From assembly GCF_049801075.1 (NCBI RefSeq), contig NZ_JBNAGG010000003.1, positions 62,001 through 126,000 on the forward strand: DNA of 64,000 bases, read 5' to 3'. Origin of the DNA: Maritalea sp049801075. GTDB taxonomy: Bacteria; Pseudomonadota; Alphaproteobacteria; Rhizobiales; Devosiaceae. Under the pieces are notes generated by a model. That model saw nothing but the letters and a program-made list of their open reading frames with translations. It had not been told where the DNA came from and searched no databases. The position numbers and the translations under genes were made by a program. Positions within the stretch are counted from its first letter, which is position 1; each line of letters begins with the position of its first letter. Shown here piece by piece: positions 49,516 to 59,171 of the stretch.

Positions 49516-51222
49516 ATGGATAAGGCAGAGTTGGCCAGAATGATCCAAGCGGGTGCGGGCAAACGCAAAGCAGATCTGGTGATCAAAAATGTGCGCTTGC
49601 TCGACATCATCACCGGGGACATCGCCACCAGCGATATCGCCATTGTCGGCAACCGGATTGTAGGTACCCATGCCAGCTATGACGGCGAGCGGGAAATTAA
49701 TGGCGCGGGGCGCTATGCGGTGCCGGGCTTTATCGACACCCATTTGCACATTGAAAGCTCGCTGGTGTCGCCAATGGAGTTTGACCGCTGTGTGTTGCCT
49801 TATGGGCTGACCACCGCTATTTGCGACCCCCACGAAATTGCCAATGTGCTGGGCGCAGACGGAATCAAATATTTTCTCGACGCGTCTGAACGCAGCCTGA
49901 TGGACATTAAAGTCAACCTTTCCTCCTGCGTGCCTGCCACAGCGTTTGAGACATCTGGCGCGGAATTGCTGATCGAGGACTTGCTGCCCTATCGCGACCA
50001 TCCGAGCGTGATCGGGCTGGCAGAATTTATGAATTTTCCCGGCGTGATCAACACCAATGATGAAGTGCTCGACAAGCTGCTGGCGTTTCAGGATGGACAT
50101 ATTGATGGCCACGCGCCATTGCTGCGCGGCATGGATTTAAACGGCTATCTGGCCGCCAAAATCCGCACGGACCATGAATGCACCAGTGCTGACGAAGCGC
50201 GGGAGAAAATGCGCAAAGGCATGGCGATTTTGATCCGCGAAGGGTCTGTGTCGAAAGATTTGAATGCGCTGGCCGAGGTGCTGACCGCGGAAAGCTCCAG
50301 CTTTATGGCGTTATGCACTGACGACCGCAATCCGTTGGATATTCATGAAGAAGGCCATTTGGACAGCTTGATCCGGCGCCTGATCGCAAAAGGCTGCCCG
50401 ACGCATCATGTTTATCGCGCAGCAAGCCATTCAGCGGCGCGAATTTTCGGTCTTGATGATCGGGGTATTGTCGCGCCGGGCTGGCTGGCGGACATCGTGC
50501 TGCTGGATGATTTAGAGCAGTGCGCGGTGAGCGATGTGGTCAAATCTGGCCAGTTGGTGGATGAAGCCGCTTTTGCGGCGCGGCCTTCGCTTGAGCCGAT
50601 TGGGCTTCATTCGATGAAAGCGCAAAAGACTTGCCCCGATCAGTTTAAAGTGCCCGCTAGCGAAGGCAAAAACCTGACCCCGATGATGGGGGTTAAGCCA
50701 GGGCTGATCCTCACTTTTCGTGAAGAGGGCGTGTTGCCGCGCGAGGACGGCATTTTGCAACCAGACCCGGCGCAGGACGCTATTCAGGTGAGCGTGGTGG
50801 AGCGGCACGGCAGGAATGGCAATATTGGCCATGGGTTTGTGAAAGGGTTCGGGCTGAAACAGGGGGCGATTGCGTCGTCGGTAGGCCATGACAGCCACAA
50901 CATCACTTTGGTGGGCACCAACCCGGATGATCTAAGCGCTGCCGCCAACCGCATTATCGAAATGCGCGGTGGCTTTTGCGTGGCGCATGAAGGGAAGATT
51001 TTGGCGGAGCTGGCTCTGCCTATTGCCGGGCTGATGAGCGAGCTGCCGTTTGAAGAAGTGGCCCATGCTTTGGAGAAGCTGCGCGATGCGGCGCATGGGC
51101 TGGGGTGCACGCTGCCTGAGCCGTTTTTGCAGGTGGCCTTTTTGGCGCTGCCGGTTATTCCGCATTTGAAGATGACAGATTATGGGCTGTTTGATGTGGA
51201 TGCGTTTGATTTTGTGAAGTGA
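49516..51222 (+). CDS. ade: Adenine deaminase
   Basis: From ATG 49516, preceded by GGGGGAG, the enzyme has 568 residues. It shows the amidohydrolase metal motif PGFIDTHLHIESSLVSP, DPHEIANVLG, GLAEFMNFPGVI and GHAPLL, the AdeC/YerA signature, and a late HDSHNITLVG metal-site motif. It converts adenine to hypoxanthine, which XdhAB can then oxidise. A GTG at 49501 would add five residues and is less likely. Confidence 0.95.
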   Translation: MDKAELARMIQAGAGKRKADLVIKNVRLLDIITGDIATSDIAIVGNRIVGTHASYDGEREINGAGRYAVPGFIDTHLHIESSLVSPMEFDRCVLPYGLTTAICDPHEIANVLGADGIKYFLDASERSLMDIKVNLSSCVPATAFETSGAELLIEDLLPYRDHPSVIGLAEFMNFPGVINTNDEVLDKLLAFQDGHIDGHAPLLRGMDLNGYLAAKIRTDHECTSADEAREKMRKGMAILIREGSVSKDLNALAEVLTAESSSFMALCTDDRNPLDIHEEGHLDSLIRRLIAKGCPTHHVYRAASHSAARIFGLDDRGIVAPGWLADIVLLDDLEQCAVSDVVKSGQLVDEAAFAARPSLEPIGLHSMKAQKTCPDQFKVPASEGKNLTPMMGVKPGLILTFREEGVLPREDGILQPDPAQDAIQVSVVERHGRNGNIGHGFVKGFGLKQGAIASSVGHDSHNITLVGTNPDDLSAAANRIIEMRGGFCVAHEGKILAELALPIAGLMSELPFEEVAHALEKLRDAAHGLGCTLPEPFLQVAFLALPVIPHLKMTDYGLFDVDAFDFVK

Positions 51223-51270
51223 AGTGCGTGTCACACAATAAGTGACACGCCTGTGTAACCGTTGGTGCTG

Positions 51271-51303
51271 CATGGATTACCGGATCAAGTCCGGTAATGA
51301 CGG
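51271..51303 (+). repeat. Palindromic interspersed repeat, copy 5
   Basis: CATGGATTACCGGATCAAGT then CCGGTAATGACGG; arms TTACCGGA/TCCGGTAA are perfect. It starts about 50 bp past the ade stop, in the convergent spacer with guaD. Confidence 0.8.
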
Positions 51304-51372
51304 TGGAGCGTAGGCAGATGATTCACACAGAAACAAACTCACATGAGCCGCAGAGCGCCACAACCCCACCGT

Positions 51373-51400
51373 GCCGCCCCGGACCTGATCTGGGGCCTAC
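51373..51400 (-). repeat. Palindromic interspersed repeat, copy 6
   Basis: GCCCCGGACCTGATCTGGGG core, the GC-rich variant of the family with one T in the right arm (CCCCGGA/TCTGGGG). Confidence 0.6.
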
Positions 51401-51424
51401 TTGCCTATATTTGCATTGATATTT

Positions 51425-51448
51425 GGTCCCGGCTCAAGGCCGGGACGG
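51425..51448 (+). repeat. Palindromic interspersed repeat, copy 7
   Basis: GTCCCGGCTCAAGGCCGGGA, with TCCCGGC/GCCGGGA arms around TCAAG. Only 25 bp separate it from copy 6, and 13 bp from the guaD stop, so it may form a hairpin at the end of the guaD transcript. Confidence 0.6.
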
Positions 51449-51460
51449 CGGCTGGGGATG

Positions 51461-52774
51461 TTAGCCAGCCAGTTTCGACTTCAGCGCTTCCCCGGCGACA
51501 TAGGTTTCTACGATGGCACGGTCGTCGCCCATGGTTTGCAGGAGGAACAGCTCTTGCTCCAGATCGTGCACCGTTTCCATGCGCAGCTTCATCACCGGGG
51601 TTGCTGCGGCGTCGAGGACGATAAAGTCGGCATCGCTGCCTTCGTCCAAAGTGCCGATACGGTTTTGCAGAGAGAGGGCTTCGGCATTGCCTAATGTCGC
51701 TTGGTAAAAGCTAACCAAAGGCGGTAGGCGCTGGCCTTGTAGTTGCAGCACTTTGTAGCCCTCATCCATGGTGCGCAGCATGGAGATGGAGGTGCCGCCG
51801 CCAATATCGGTGGCCAAGCCAATGCGGCCCTGTTTTTGGTCGCCTTCCATGTTTTGCCAATCAAAATGGCCGGAGCCGATAAACATATTTGATGTAGGGC
51901 AGAAGACGGCTACGGAATTGGTGTCAAACATGGCGTCGCGCTCGCGGTCGCTCATATGGATGCAATGGCCGAACAAGGATTTGTCGCCCACCAGCCCATA
52001 TTTTTCATAGATGCCGAAATAGTCACCCGCTTCAGGATAAAGCTCGTTGGTGAAGGCGATTTCGTTTTTGTTTTCGTTCAAGTGGGTTTGAATATGCAGG
52101 TCTGGAAATTCTTTCGCCAACGCCCCTGCGGCTTCCAACTGTTCTGGGGTGGAGGTGATGGCGAAGCGTGGGGTGATCACATAATAATTACGGCCCAGCC
52201 CGTGCCATTTTTCAATGCCAGCTTTGGTGTCGTCATAGGAGGATTGTGGCGTGTCAGTGAGCGCTTCTGGCGCTTCTCGATCCATCATCACTTTGCCGCC
52301 CAGCATCAGCATATTGCGGTGGGACGCGGCGCTGAAATAGGCATCGACGGAGCCGGGATGCACCGAGCAAAAGGCGCTGGCGGTAGTGGTGCCATTGCGG
52401 ATGAATTCATCAATTAAATGGTCTGCGATCCGCGCGGCATGAACCGCATCGCCAAAACGTTGCTCTTCCACAAAGGTGTAAGTGTTCAACCATTCTAGCA
52501 GTGACCCAGCATAGGACGCCAGCACCTGCATTTGTGGGAAGTGAATGTGCGGGTCGATAAAGCCCGGTAGGATCAGCTTGCCGCGATGATCGTCAATCTG
52601 GACATTTTTGTCGGCTTTGGCTTTCACCTCATCATAGGCGCCCATGGCCGCAATGGTGCCATTACGCACCATCAAAGCGCCATCCTCAATATAGCGATAG
52701 GCGCTTTCATCATCGCGCGCCTGCGGTTTCGCGTGGAAGCTTAGCAAGCGCCCACGGACTAGTTTTTCACTCAT
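51461..52774 (-). CDS. guaD: Guanine deaminase
   Basis: The 437-residue amidohydrolase has PGFIDPHIHFPQMQVLASYA, an FGHCIHMSDRERD metal-ligand segment, CPTSNMFIGSG and GLATDIGGGTSISML, the pattern of bacterial guanine deaminases. It turns guanine into xanthine, feeding XdhAB. It is the last gene of the minus-strand purine operon, 11 bp after puuD. Confidence 0.95.
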   Translation of the reverse strand: MSEKLVRGRLLSFHAKPQARDDESAYRYIEDGALMVRNGTIAAMGAYDEVKAKADKNVQIDDHRGKLILPGFIDPHIHFPQMQVLASYAGSLLEWLNTYTFVEEQRFGDAVHAARIADHLIDEFIRNGTTTASAFCSVHPGSVDAYFSAASHRNMLMLGGKVMMDREAPEALTDTPQSSYDDTKAGIEKWHGLGRNYYVITPRFAITSTPEQLEAAGALAKEFPDLHIQTHLNENKNEIAFTNELYPEAGDYFGIYEKYGLVGDKSLFGHCIHMSDRERDAMFDTNSVAVFCPTSNMFIGSGHFDWQNMEGDQKQGRIGLATDIGGGTSISMLRTMDEGYKVLQLQGQRLPPLVSFYQATLGNAEALSLQNRIGTLDEGSDADFIVLDAAATPVMKLRMETVHDLEQELFLLQTMGDDRAIVETYVAGEALKSKLAG

Positions 52775-52785
52775 ATTGATCGGTC

Positions 52786-54009
52786 CTACTGATTTACGCT
52801 TTCATACCATGCCACAAGCAGCTCGCGCTCTTCCGCTGACATGTAGGTCACATTGCCCGGCGGCATGGCGTGGCTGCGCCCGGCTTGGATATAAATCTCT
52901 TGCGCGTAAGCGGCAATGGCTTGGTCATTATCCAAAATGACATTTTTCGGCGCTTGATGCACCCCATCCCACACTGGCTCCTCGGTGTGACACATGGAGC
53001 AACGGCCCAACACCGTGTCGCGCGCCTCTTCAAATTGAGCCGATGCCATATAGGGCGCGGCATTGAGGGTGGCCATTTTATCTTCGGTAAGCCCCGAAAT
53101 TTTTGGATTGGTGGACAACCACATGATCAAAATAAACAGCACCGCAGATAGGAACCATGGCCAGCCCAAAAACTTGCCGCTTTCGTGCTTTGTGTTGAAG
53201 AAATGGCGGATCAGCACGCCGATCAAAAAGATCATCGAGGCGATCACCCAATTATATTGGGTGGCGAAGGCCAGCGGGTAATGGTTCGACAACATCAAAA
53301 ACAGCACGGGCAGTGTGAGATAATTATTGTGCACGGAGCGCTGTTTGGACTGTTTGCCCAAGGCCGGATCAGGCTCTTTCCCCGCCTTTAAATCATCCAC
53401 GATCACTTTTTGATTGGGGATGATGATGAAGAACACATTGGCCGACATGATGGTGGCGGTAAACGCGCCCAAATGCAGCAATGCGGCGCGGCCCGTGAAC
53501 ATTTGGGTGTAGCCCCAGGCCATAAAGACCAGCACGCCAAACAGCAGCACCATCAGGCCCGTATCGCTTTTGCCAATGGGTGATTTGCACAAGAGATCAT
53601 AAATGATCCAGCCCCCGGCGATGGAGGCCACCGACAGGAAGATGGCGAGCGGCACGCTCATATCCATCACATTGCGGTCGATCAAATAAAGGTCCGCCCC
53701 GACATAATAGACAATGGCGAGCATGGCGAAACCGGAGAGCCAGGTGGTATAGGCTTCCCACTTAAACCAAATCAAATGTTCGGGCATATGGTCGGGCGCG
53801 ACCATATATTTTTGAATGTGATAGAAGCCGCCGCCATGGACCTGCCATTCCTCGCCGCGCACGCCCTTGTGCAATTTCGGGTTGGGTTTAAGGCCCAAAT
53901 CCAAGGCGATGAAATAGAAGCTGGAGCCGATCCACGCAATGGCGGTGATCACATGCAACCAGCGCACGCCAAAGGCGATCCATTCATAAAAAATTGCACT
54001 ATCTGGCAT
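52786..54009 (-). CDS. puuD: Membrane urate oxidase PuuD with C-terminal cytochrome c domain
   Basis: The 407-residue protein has about eight membrane segments (residues 1-310) typical of PuuD/DUF989: FGVRWLHVITAIAWIGSSFY, GGGFYHIQKYMVAPDHMPEH. A C-terminal cytochrome c domain follows, with the heme motif CSMCH at 337-341 and the likely axial Met382 (MPPGN). PuuD oxidises urate to 5-hydroxyisourate, passing electrons to the respiratory chain through the heme domain instead of making peroxide as uricase does. Its 5' end overlaps xdhC by 11 bases. Confidence 0.95.
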   Translation of the reverse strand: MPDSAIFYEWIAFGVRWLHVITAIAWIGSSFYFIALDLGLKPNPKLHKGVRGEEWQVHGGGFYHIQKYMVAPDHMPEHLIWFKWEAYTTWLSGFAMLAIVYYVGADLYLIDRNVMDMSVPLAIFLSVASIAGGWIIYDLLCKSPIGKSDTGLMVLLFGVLVFMAWGYTQMFTGRAALLHLGAFTATIMSANVFFIIIPNQKVIVDDLKAGKEPDPALGKQSKQRSVHNNYLTLPVLFLMLSNHYPLAFATQYNWVIASMIFLIGVLIRHFFNTKHESGKFLGWPWFLSAVLFILIMWLSTNPKISGLTEDKMATLNAAPYMASAQFEEARDTVLGRCSMCHTEEPVWDGVHQAPKNVILDNDQAIAAYAQEIYIQAGRSHAMPPGNVTYMSAEERELLVAWYESVNQ

Positions 54010-54841
54010 ATTCGCCCCCTAATTTCACCTCGGCTGTTTGTGCCTGCGCTGCCTGTTGCTCAATCAATTCTGCCGCCACCAAGGCTGCGATCACTTCGGG
54101 CCGTTTATCTTTGACCTTGGCACCGCCAATGGGTAGCACCAATTGATCGAATGGCGCCTTTGGATAGGCATCGGCCAACCACGACCGGAAAGTATTGCGC
54201 TTTGATTTTGAGCCGATCATGCCGACATAGAAAAAGCGGTTCATGGCCAAGGCTTCGCCGGTAATAATAAAGTCTAGCGCATGATCATGGGTGAGCACCA
54301 CCACGCCTGCCCCCTCTGGCGCAGCGCGCAGTTCAGCTTCCGGCAGCGGGCTAAGGCGTTTTTCAATGCCGTCTATTTTGGCCAGTTCTTCGGCGCGCTG
54401 ATCGATCAAGATCGGCTTGAACGGCAGAGGCTTTAGCGCCTGTGTCAAAGCGCGACCTACATGGCCTGCACCGAAGATATAGATTGGCGTGAAAGCTTCA
54501 GCTTCGTCGCGTAAATTCTGTTCGAAAATTTGCGCCGCGTATGCATCCAAGCGACGCAGGGAGAAGGTGAAATGTCCGCCGCAGCATTGGCCGATTTGCG
54601 GACCGAGCGGCAAATCGATCTCGCGATGGGTTTGGCCGTGCCGCAACATTTTGCGGGCTTCGTCCATCATCATATATTCGGCTTGGCCGCCGCCAATTGT
54701 GCCAAAAACATCTGACGCGCTGACCACCATTTTGGCGTCAAGATCGCGCGGGGTGGAGCCTTTGATGGCGAGAATTTCCACCAAGATGGCTTCGCCCTTC
54801 GCCTGTGCCCAGAATTGTTGCCAATCGGAAATCGCCTTCAT
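53999..54841 (-). CDS. xdhC: Xanthine dehydrogenase accessory protein XdhC
   Basis: The 280-residue protein has the XdhC/CoxI N-terminal motif VEILAIKGSTPRDLDAKMV with IGGGQAEYMMMDEA, and a C-terminal Rossmann part YIFGAGHVGRALTQALKPL then YVGMIGSKSKRNTF. XdhC binds molybdenum cofactor, supports its sulfuration and inserts it into XdhB. Its ATG shares one base with the xdhB stop. Confidence 0.95.
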   Translation of the reverse strand: MKAISDWQQFWAQAKGEAILVEILAIKGSTPRDLDAKMVVSASDVFGTIGGGQAEYMMMDEARKMLRHGQTHREIDLPLGPQIGQCCGGHFTFSLRRLDAYAAQIFEQNLRDEAEAFTPIYIFGAGHVGRALTQALKPLPFKPILIDQRAEELAKIDGIEKRLSPLPEAELRAAPEGAGVVVLTHDHALDFIITGEALAMNRFFYVGMIGSKSKRNTFRSWLADAYPKAPFDQLVLPIGGAKVKDKRPEVIAALVAAELIEQQAAQAQTAEVKLGGEYAR

Positions 54842-57147
54842 CAGCGCTGCCCTTTCAACCTTTCCACCGCCATCAAAACGCGCTCTGGCGTGGCCGGAGC
54901 ATCAAGGCGCGGGCAGGTTTTATAGTCGTCCACACTGGCCACGGCCATGGACAAGGCTTCCAGCACCGACACGGCGAGCATAAAGGGCGGTTCGCCCACC
55001 GCTTTTGACCGCTTGATGGTGCGCTTTTCATTTTTCGACCAGGTGACCAACTTGGTGTTGAAGGTGCGCGGCCGGTCGGACGCCAGCGGGATTTTATAGG
55101 TGGAGGGCGCGTGGGTTTTCAGCTCACCTTTGTCGGAGAACCAGAGTTCTTCGGTGGTGAGCCAGCCCATGCCCTGAATAAAGCCGCCTTCAACCTGCCC
55201 CAGATCAATTGCCTCATTGATCGAGTTGCCCACATCATGGAGCAAATCCACGCGATCGACAAAATATTCGCCGGTGAGGGTGTCGATCACCACTTCGGAA
55301 ACGGCGGCGCCATAGGCGTAATAATAGAAAGGCGTGCCGCGGCCGGTTTCCCGGTTCCAGTGAATGTCGGGGGTTTTGTAGAACCCAGCGGCGGACAGAT
55401 GCACGCGCTCAATGTAAGCGGCGGCGATCAGTTCCTCGAACGGCACTTGCTTGCCCGCGCAATCCAAATGCTCGTAGCCGAACTTGACGTCCGCTTCTTC
55501 GATCTTGAATTTGTCGGCGGCGAAACGCACCAGCCGGGCCTTTAATTGCCGCGCCGCATCGGCGGCGGCCATGCCGTTCAAATCGGTGCCGGATGAGGCG
55601 GCGGTGGCGGAGGTGTTGGGCACTTTGTCGGTGCGGGTGGCGCTGACTTTGACGCGGGCCGGATCGACCTGCAATTCATCGGCCAGCACTTGCGCCACTT
55701 TGGAATATAGCCCCTGCCCCATTTCCGTGCCGCCATGATTGAGCAGGATGGAGCCATCCTTATAGATGTGCACCAGAGCGCCCGCCTGATTGTACCAGGT
55801 GGCCGTGAAGGAAATGCCGAACTTAACCGGGGTGAGCGCAATGCCGCGCTTCAGATTTTTGTGGGTCTTGTTGAAGACCAGCACCTTCTGGCGTCGGGCC
55901 TGATAGTCAGAACTTTCTTCCAACTCGTCCACCACTTGAGCGATGATGTTGTCATCGACAATCTGGTGATAAGGCGTGATGTTGCCTGTGTTCGGGCCAT
56001 AAAAATTGGCGCGACGCACCTCAAGCGGGTCTTTGCCCAGCTTATAGGCGATCTCTTCAATCACCCGTTCGCCGCCGATCATGCCCTGCGGGCCGCCAAA
56101 GCCGCGGAAAGCGGTGTTGGACACGGTGTTGGTTTTCAGCGGGCGCGAGCGCAGCTCGACGTTTTCGAAGAAATAGCAATTGTCCGCATGGAACAGGGCG
56201 CGGTCGGTTACCGGGCCGGAGAGGTCAGCGGAGAAACCGCAGCGGGCGGCAAAGTCCGCATCCAGCGCATGGATTTTGCCGCTTTCATCAAAACCCACCT
56301 CATAGGTGGCGAGGAAATCATGGCGCTTGCCGGTCATCACCATATCATCATCACGATCTGGGCGAATTTTCACGGCGCGCTTATATTTCTTCGCGGCCAT
56401 GGCTGCCACGCAGGCGAACAAAGCGCCCTGGGTCTCCTTGCCGCCAAAACCGCCGCCCATGCGCCGCACTTCCACATTCACCGCATGTTGGTGTGTGCCC
56501 AAAGCATGGGCCACCATATGCTGCACCTCAGTTGGGTGCTGGGTGGAGGAAATGACTTTCACATTATCGTCTTCCCCCGGAATGGCCATAGCAATTTGGC
56601 CTTCAAGATAAAAGTGATCCTGCCCGCCAATTTCCATTTCGCCTTTAAGGCGCATGGGCGCTTTTTCCAGCGCCGCTTTTACATCACCATTTTTCAAAGT
56701 GAGTTGCGGGGTGACGAATTCACCACCTGCCGCTTCAGCTGCGCGAATATCAATTAACGCAGGTTTTTCCTGGTAGGAGATCTTGGCTTTTTTTGCCGCA
56801 CGGCGCGCCGCATCGCGGTGGGTGGCGATCACGGCAAAGATGGGCTGGCCGAGAAACTGCACGTCTATGTCGGCGAAGATCGGATCATCATGCAGCGCCG
56901 TAGGGCTGACATCATTGGCGCCGGGAATGTCATTGGCGGTGAGCACGCCGAGCACATCCGGGTGCGCCAACACATCAGTGAAGTCCATGCTTTCAATGGT
57001 GCCGGCTGCAATGGTGCTGAGGCCGATATAGGCGTGCAGCGTGCCCGCCGGTTCATTGATGTCATCCAGATATTCGGCGGCACCGGCCACATGTTTGTGG
57101 GCGGATTCGTGAGGCTTTGGCCCCAGGGCTGATTGCTTTGAACGCAT
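54841..57147 (-). CDS. xdhB: Xanthine dehydrogenase, molybdopterin-binding subunit
   Basis: The 768-residue subunit shows the large-subunit features of xanthine dehydrogenase: HKHVAGAAEYLDDINEPAG, RRMGGGFGGKETQG, FRGFGGPQGMI, MGQGLYSKVAQVLADEL and the C-terminal KAVGEPPFMLA with the catalytic Glu. It oxidises hypoxanthine and xanthine to urate with XdhA. The start is ATG 57147, sharing one base with the xdhA stop; an in-frame TTG one codon earlier is less likely. Confidence 0.96.
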   Translation of the reverse strand: MRSKQSALGPKPHESAHKHVAGAAEYLDDINEPAGTLHAYIGLSTIAAGTIESMDFTDVLAHPDVLGVLTANDIPGANDVSPTALHDDPIFADIDVQFLGQPIFAVIATHRDAARRAAKKAKISYQEKPALIDIRAAEAAGGEFVTPQLTLKNGDVKAALEKAPMRLKGEMEIGGQDHFYLEGQIAMAIPGEDDNVKVISSTQHPTEVQHMVAHALGTHQHAVNVEVRRMGGGFGGKETQGALFACVAAMAAKKYKRAVKIRPDRDDDMVMTGKRHDFLATYEVGFDESGKIHALDADFAARCGFSADLSGPVTDRALFHADNCYFFENVELRSRPLKTNTVSNTAFRGFGGPQGMIGGERVIEEIAYKLGKDPLEVRRANFYGPNTGNITPYHQIVDDNIIAQVVDELEESSDYQARRQKVLVFNKTHKNLKRGIALTPVKFGISFTATWYNQAGALVHIYKDGSILLNHGGTEMGQGLYSKVAQVLADELQVDPARVKVSATRTDKVPNTSATAASSGTDLNGMAAADAARQLKARLVRFAADKFKIEEADVKFGYEHLDCAGKQVPFEELIAAAYIERVHLSAAGFYKTPDIHWNRETGRGTPFYYYAYGAAVSEVVIDTLTGEYFVDRVDLLHDVGNSINEAIDLGQVEGGFIQGMGWLTTEELWFSDKGELKTHAPSTYKIPLASDRPRTFNTKLVTWSKNEKRTIKRSKAVGEPPFMLAVSVLEALSMAVASVDDYKTCPRLDAPATPERVLMAVERLKGQR

Positions 57148-58625
57148 CAATTCACCTCCACCAAAGCGGCTTGGCGCAGCGCGTCTAAACTCTCCGCCTC
57201 GCCAAAATGGTCATCATAAAAGCGCAGCAGCAGATTTTTCGCCACTTGCTGACGATAGGCCGCGCTGGCGCGCATATCACTCATCGGGGTGAAATCCTGA
57301 TCAAAAGCATCCAGCGCATTTTCAAATGTGTCGCGGGTGAGCGGTTGGCCGTTCAGCGCAGCTTCTACATTGTCCGCGCGCTTAGGCACGCCTGCCATGC
57401 CGCCATAGGCGATGCTCACTGTCTTGATCATGTCGCCCTCGGTTTCAAGGTAAAACGCAGCGGCGACGGCGGAGATATCTTCATCCCGGCGCTTGGAAAT
57501 TTTATAGGCCGCAAAGTGCGCATCTGATTTTGGCAAGGGCACTTGAATTTGTGCCACAAACTCGCCGGGCGCGCGATCTTGCTTGCGATATTCGATAAAG
57601 AATTTTTCCAATGGCAATTGGCGGGTTTCTTCGCCGATTTGCAGCGTAATGGTTGCGCCCAATGCGATCAGTGCTGGCGGTGTGTCACCAATGGGCGAGC
57701 CATTGGCAATGTTGCCGCCGATGGTGCCCATATTGCGCACCTGTGCGCCCCCAATGCGCCGCCAATAGGCGCTGAGCTGCGGCAGCTTTTCATCAATCAG
57801 TGGCAGCAGATCAGTGTAGGTTACACCGCCGTCGATGATCAGCTGACCATCTTTTTCCTCTACCGCATCAAAATCACGGAGCGCTGTTAGATAGATGGAA
57901 GGGGTGATCGGGCGCATAAATTTGGTGACCCAGAGGCCCACATCTGTCGCGCCAGCCACCAAAGTTGCATCTGGGTGTGCTGTGTAGATTTCGGCCAATT
58001 GTGCCTTGGTCTTGGGCACAAAGATTTTGTCGCCATCGCTCTCAATGGCGATGGGCGTGTCATTTTCCAGCGCTTGCAAGCGGTCGATATTTTGCTGGCG
58101 TTCCTTCACCAGAAAATCCTGCTCTAAGCTGCCAAATTTTGTGATATTCCGCGCGGCTTTGACGATGGGCTGATAGCCCGTACATCGGCAGAGATTGCCC
58201 TGCAAAGCTTCCTCAATCTCGGTTGTGGTCGGATCAGCATTTTCCATCCACATGGCATAGAGCGACATGACAAAGCCGGGGGTGCAAAACCCGCATTGAG
58301 AGCCATGATGTTCAACCATGGCTTGCTGGATTGGATGCAGCCCCTGATCGCTCTTCAAATGTTCGATGGTGACGATGTGGGTGCCGTGCAGGCTGGCGAC
58401 AAAGCTGATGCACGCGTTGACGGCCTGATAGCGCAGCTTGCCATTTTTCAGCCGCCCGACCAGCACGGTGCAAGCACCACAATCCCCTTCGGCACAACCT
58501 TCTTTTGTGCCGCGGAGTGTTTTTTCAAGACGTAAAAAATCAAGTAAAGTTTGGTCTGATTTGAGCTTTTCTAGCTCTATAATTTCATCGTTCAGCCAAA
58601 AAGAAATTTTTGAATCGAAGTTCAA
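57147..58625 (-). CDS. xdhA: Xanthine dehydrogenase, Fe-S/FAD subunit (TTG start)
   Basis: The 492-residue subunit carries two 2Fe-2S sets (CAEGDCGACTVLVG with a later Cys at NACISF; CGFCTPGFVMS and NLCRCTGYQPI) and an FAD domain (VAGATDVGLWVT, GTIGGNIANGSPIGD). Translation appears to start at TTG 58625, 6 bases after AGGGAG; no ATG or GTG is suitably placed upstream or in the first residues. The gene begins 2 bp after uraH. A weak start codon on a costly cofactor protein may tune its amount. Confidence 0.95.
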   Translation of the reverse strand: MNFDSKISFWLNDEIIELEKLKSDQTLLDFLRLEKTLRGTKEGCAEGDCGACTVLVGRLKNGKLRYQAVNACISFVASLHGTHIVTIEHLKSDQGLHPIQQAMVEHHGSQCGFCTPGFVMSLYAMWMENADPTTTEIEEALQGNLCRCTGYQPIVKAARNITKFGSLEQDFLVKERQQNIDRLQALENDTPIAIESDGDKIFVPKTKAQLAEIYTAHPDATLVAGATDVGLWVTKFMRPITPSIYLTALRDFDAVEEKDGQLIIDGGVTYTDLLPLIDEKLPQLSAYWRRIGGAQVRNMGTIGGNIANGSPIGDTPPALIALGATITLQIGEETRQLPLEKFFIEYRKQDRAPGEFVAQIQVPLPKSDAHFAAYKISKRRDEDISAVAAAFYLETEGDMIKTVSIAYGGMAGVPKRADNVEAALNGQPLTRDTFENALDAFDQDFTPMSDMRASAAYRQQVAKNLLLRFYDDHFGEAESLDALRQAALVEVN

Positions 58626-58627
58626 AA

Positions 58628-58984
58628 CTAACTCCCTCGATAAGTCGAATAGCCGTATGGCGACACCAAAAGCGGCACATGATAATGGGCATCTGGCTGA
58701 GCAATCACAAAGCGCACGGGCACCTCATCCAAAAACGCGCCATTCGGCTCTTCAACGCCATGGCTTTTGAAATAGTCAGCGACCATAAAGCGCAATTCAT
58801 AGGTGCCGGTTTTCAATGTGCCTTCGAGCAAAGGGCCGTCCACGCGGCCATCATGATTGGTGCGCGTTTCCAAGATTTGCTCGGCAGTGTGATTGTTTAG
58901 CTCAAAAAGGCAGAGCTGCAAGCCGCTCGCGGGACAACCGCGCGCTGTGTCCAACACATGTGTTGTTAGTTTACCTGTCGCCAT
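58628..58984 (-). CDS. uraH: 5-Hydroxyisourate hydrolase (transthyretin-like)
   Basis: The 118-residue protein has the family signatures THVLDTARGCPASGL near the N-terminus and the invariant C-terminal YRGS tetrapeptide (STYRGS). It hydrolyses the PuuD product to OHCU. It is the first gene of the minus-strand operon uraH-xdhA-xdhB-xdhC-puuD-guaD. Confidence 0.96.
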   Translation of the reverse strand: MATGKLTTHVLDTARGCPASGLQLCLFELNNHTAEQILETRTNHDGRVDGPLLEGTLKTGTYELRFMVADYFKSHGVEEPNGAFLDEVPVRFVIAQPDAHYHVPLLVSPYGYSTYRGS

Positions 58985-59043
58985 AACTACCTCCCCCTTA
59001 TAGGTTCATTTTTGCCGTGTTTCTGGGGGTTCTGTCAAGAAAT

Positions 59044-59059
59044 TTTAACAATTGGTCAA
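59044..59059. promoter_or_regulatory. RutR-like box in the uraH/puuE divergent spacer
   Basis: TTTAACAATTGGTCAA matches 12 of 14 defined positions of TTGACCAnnTGGTCAA, with a perfect right half. It lies 60 bp upstream of uraH and 112 bp upstream of puuE. Nearby, TGCATAGTGCATGCA (about 59109-59123) forms a second small symmetric element. Confidence 0.6.
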
Positions 59060-59171
59060 AAAATTACCACCGCCTGGCATTTCCCCCTAGGCGCAAATCA
59101 TCGCTTCATGCATAGTGCATGCAATGTGCGATTTCGCCAACGCAAAAATATCAGCATAAAGGGTGGAGCAA

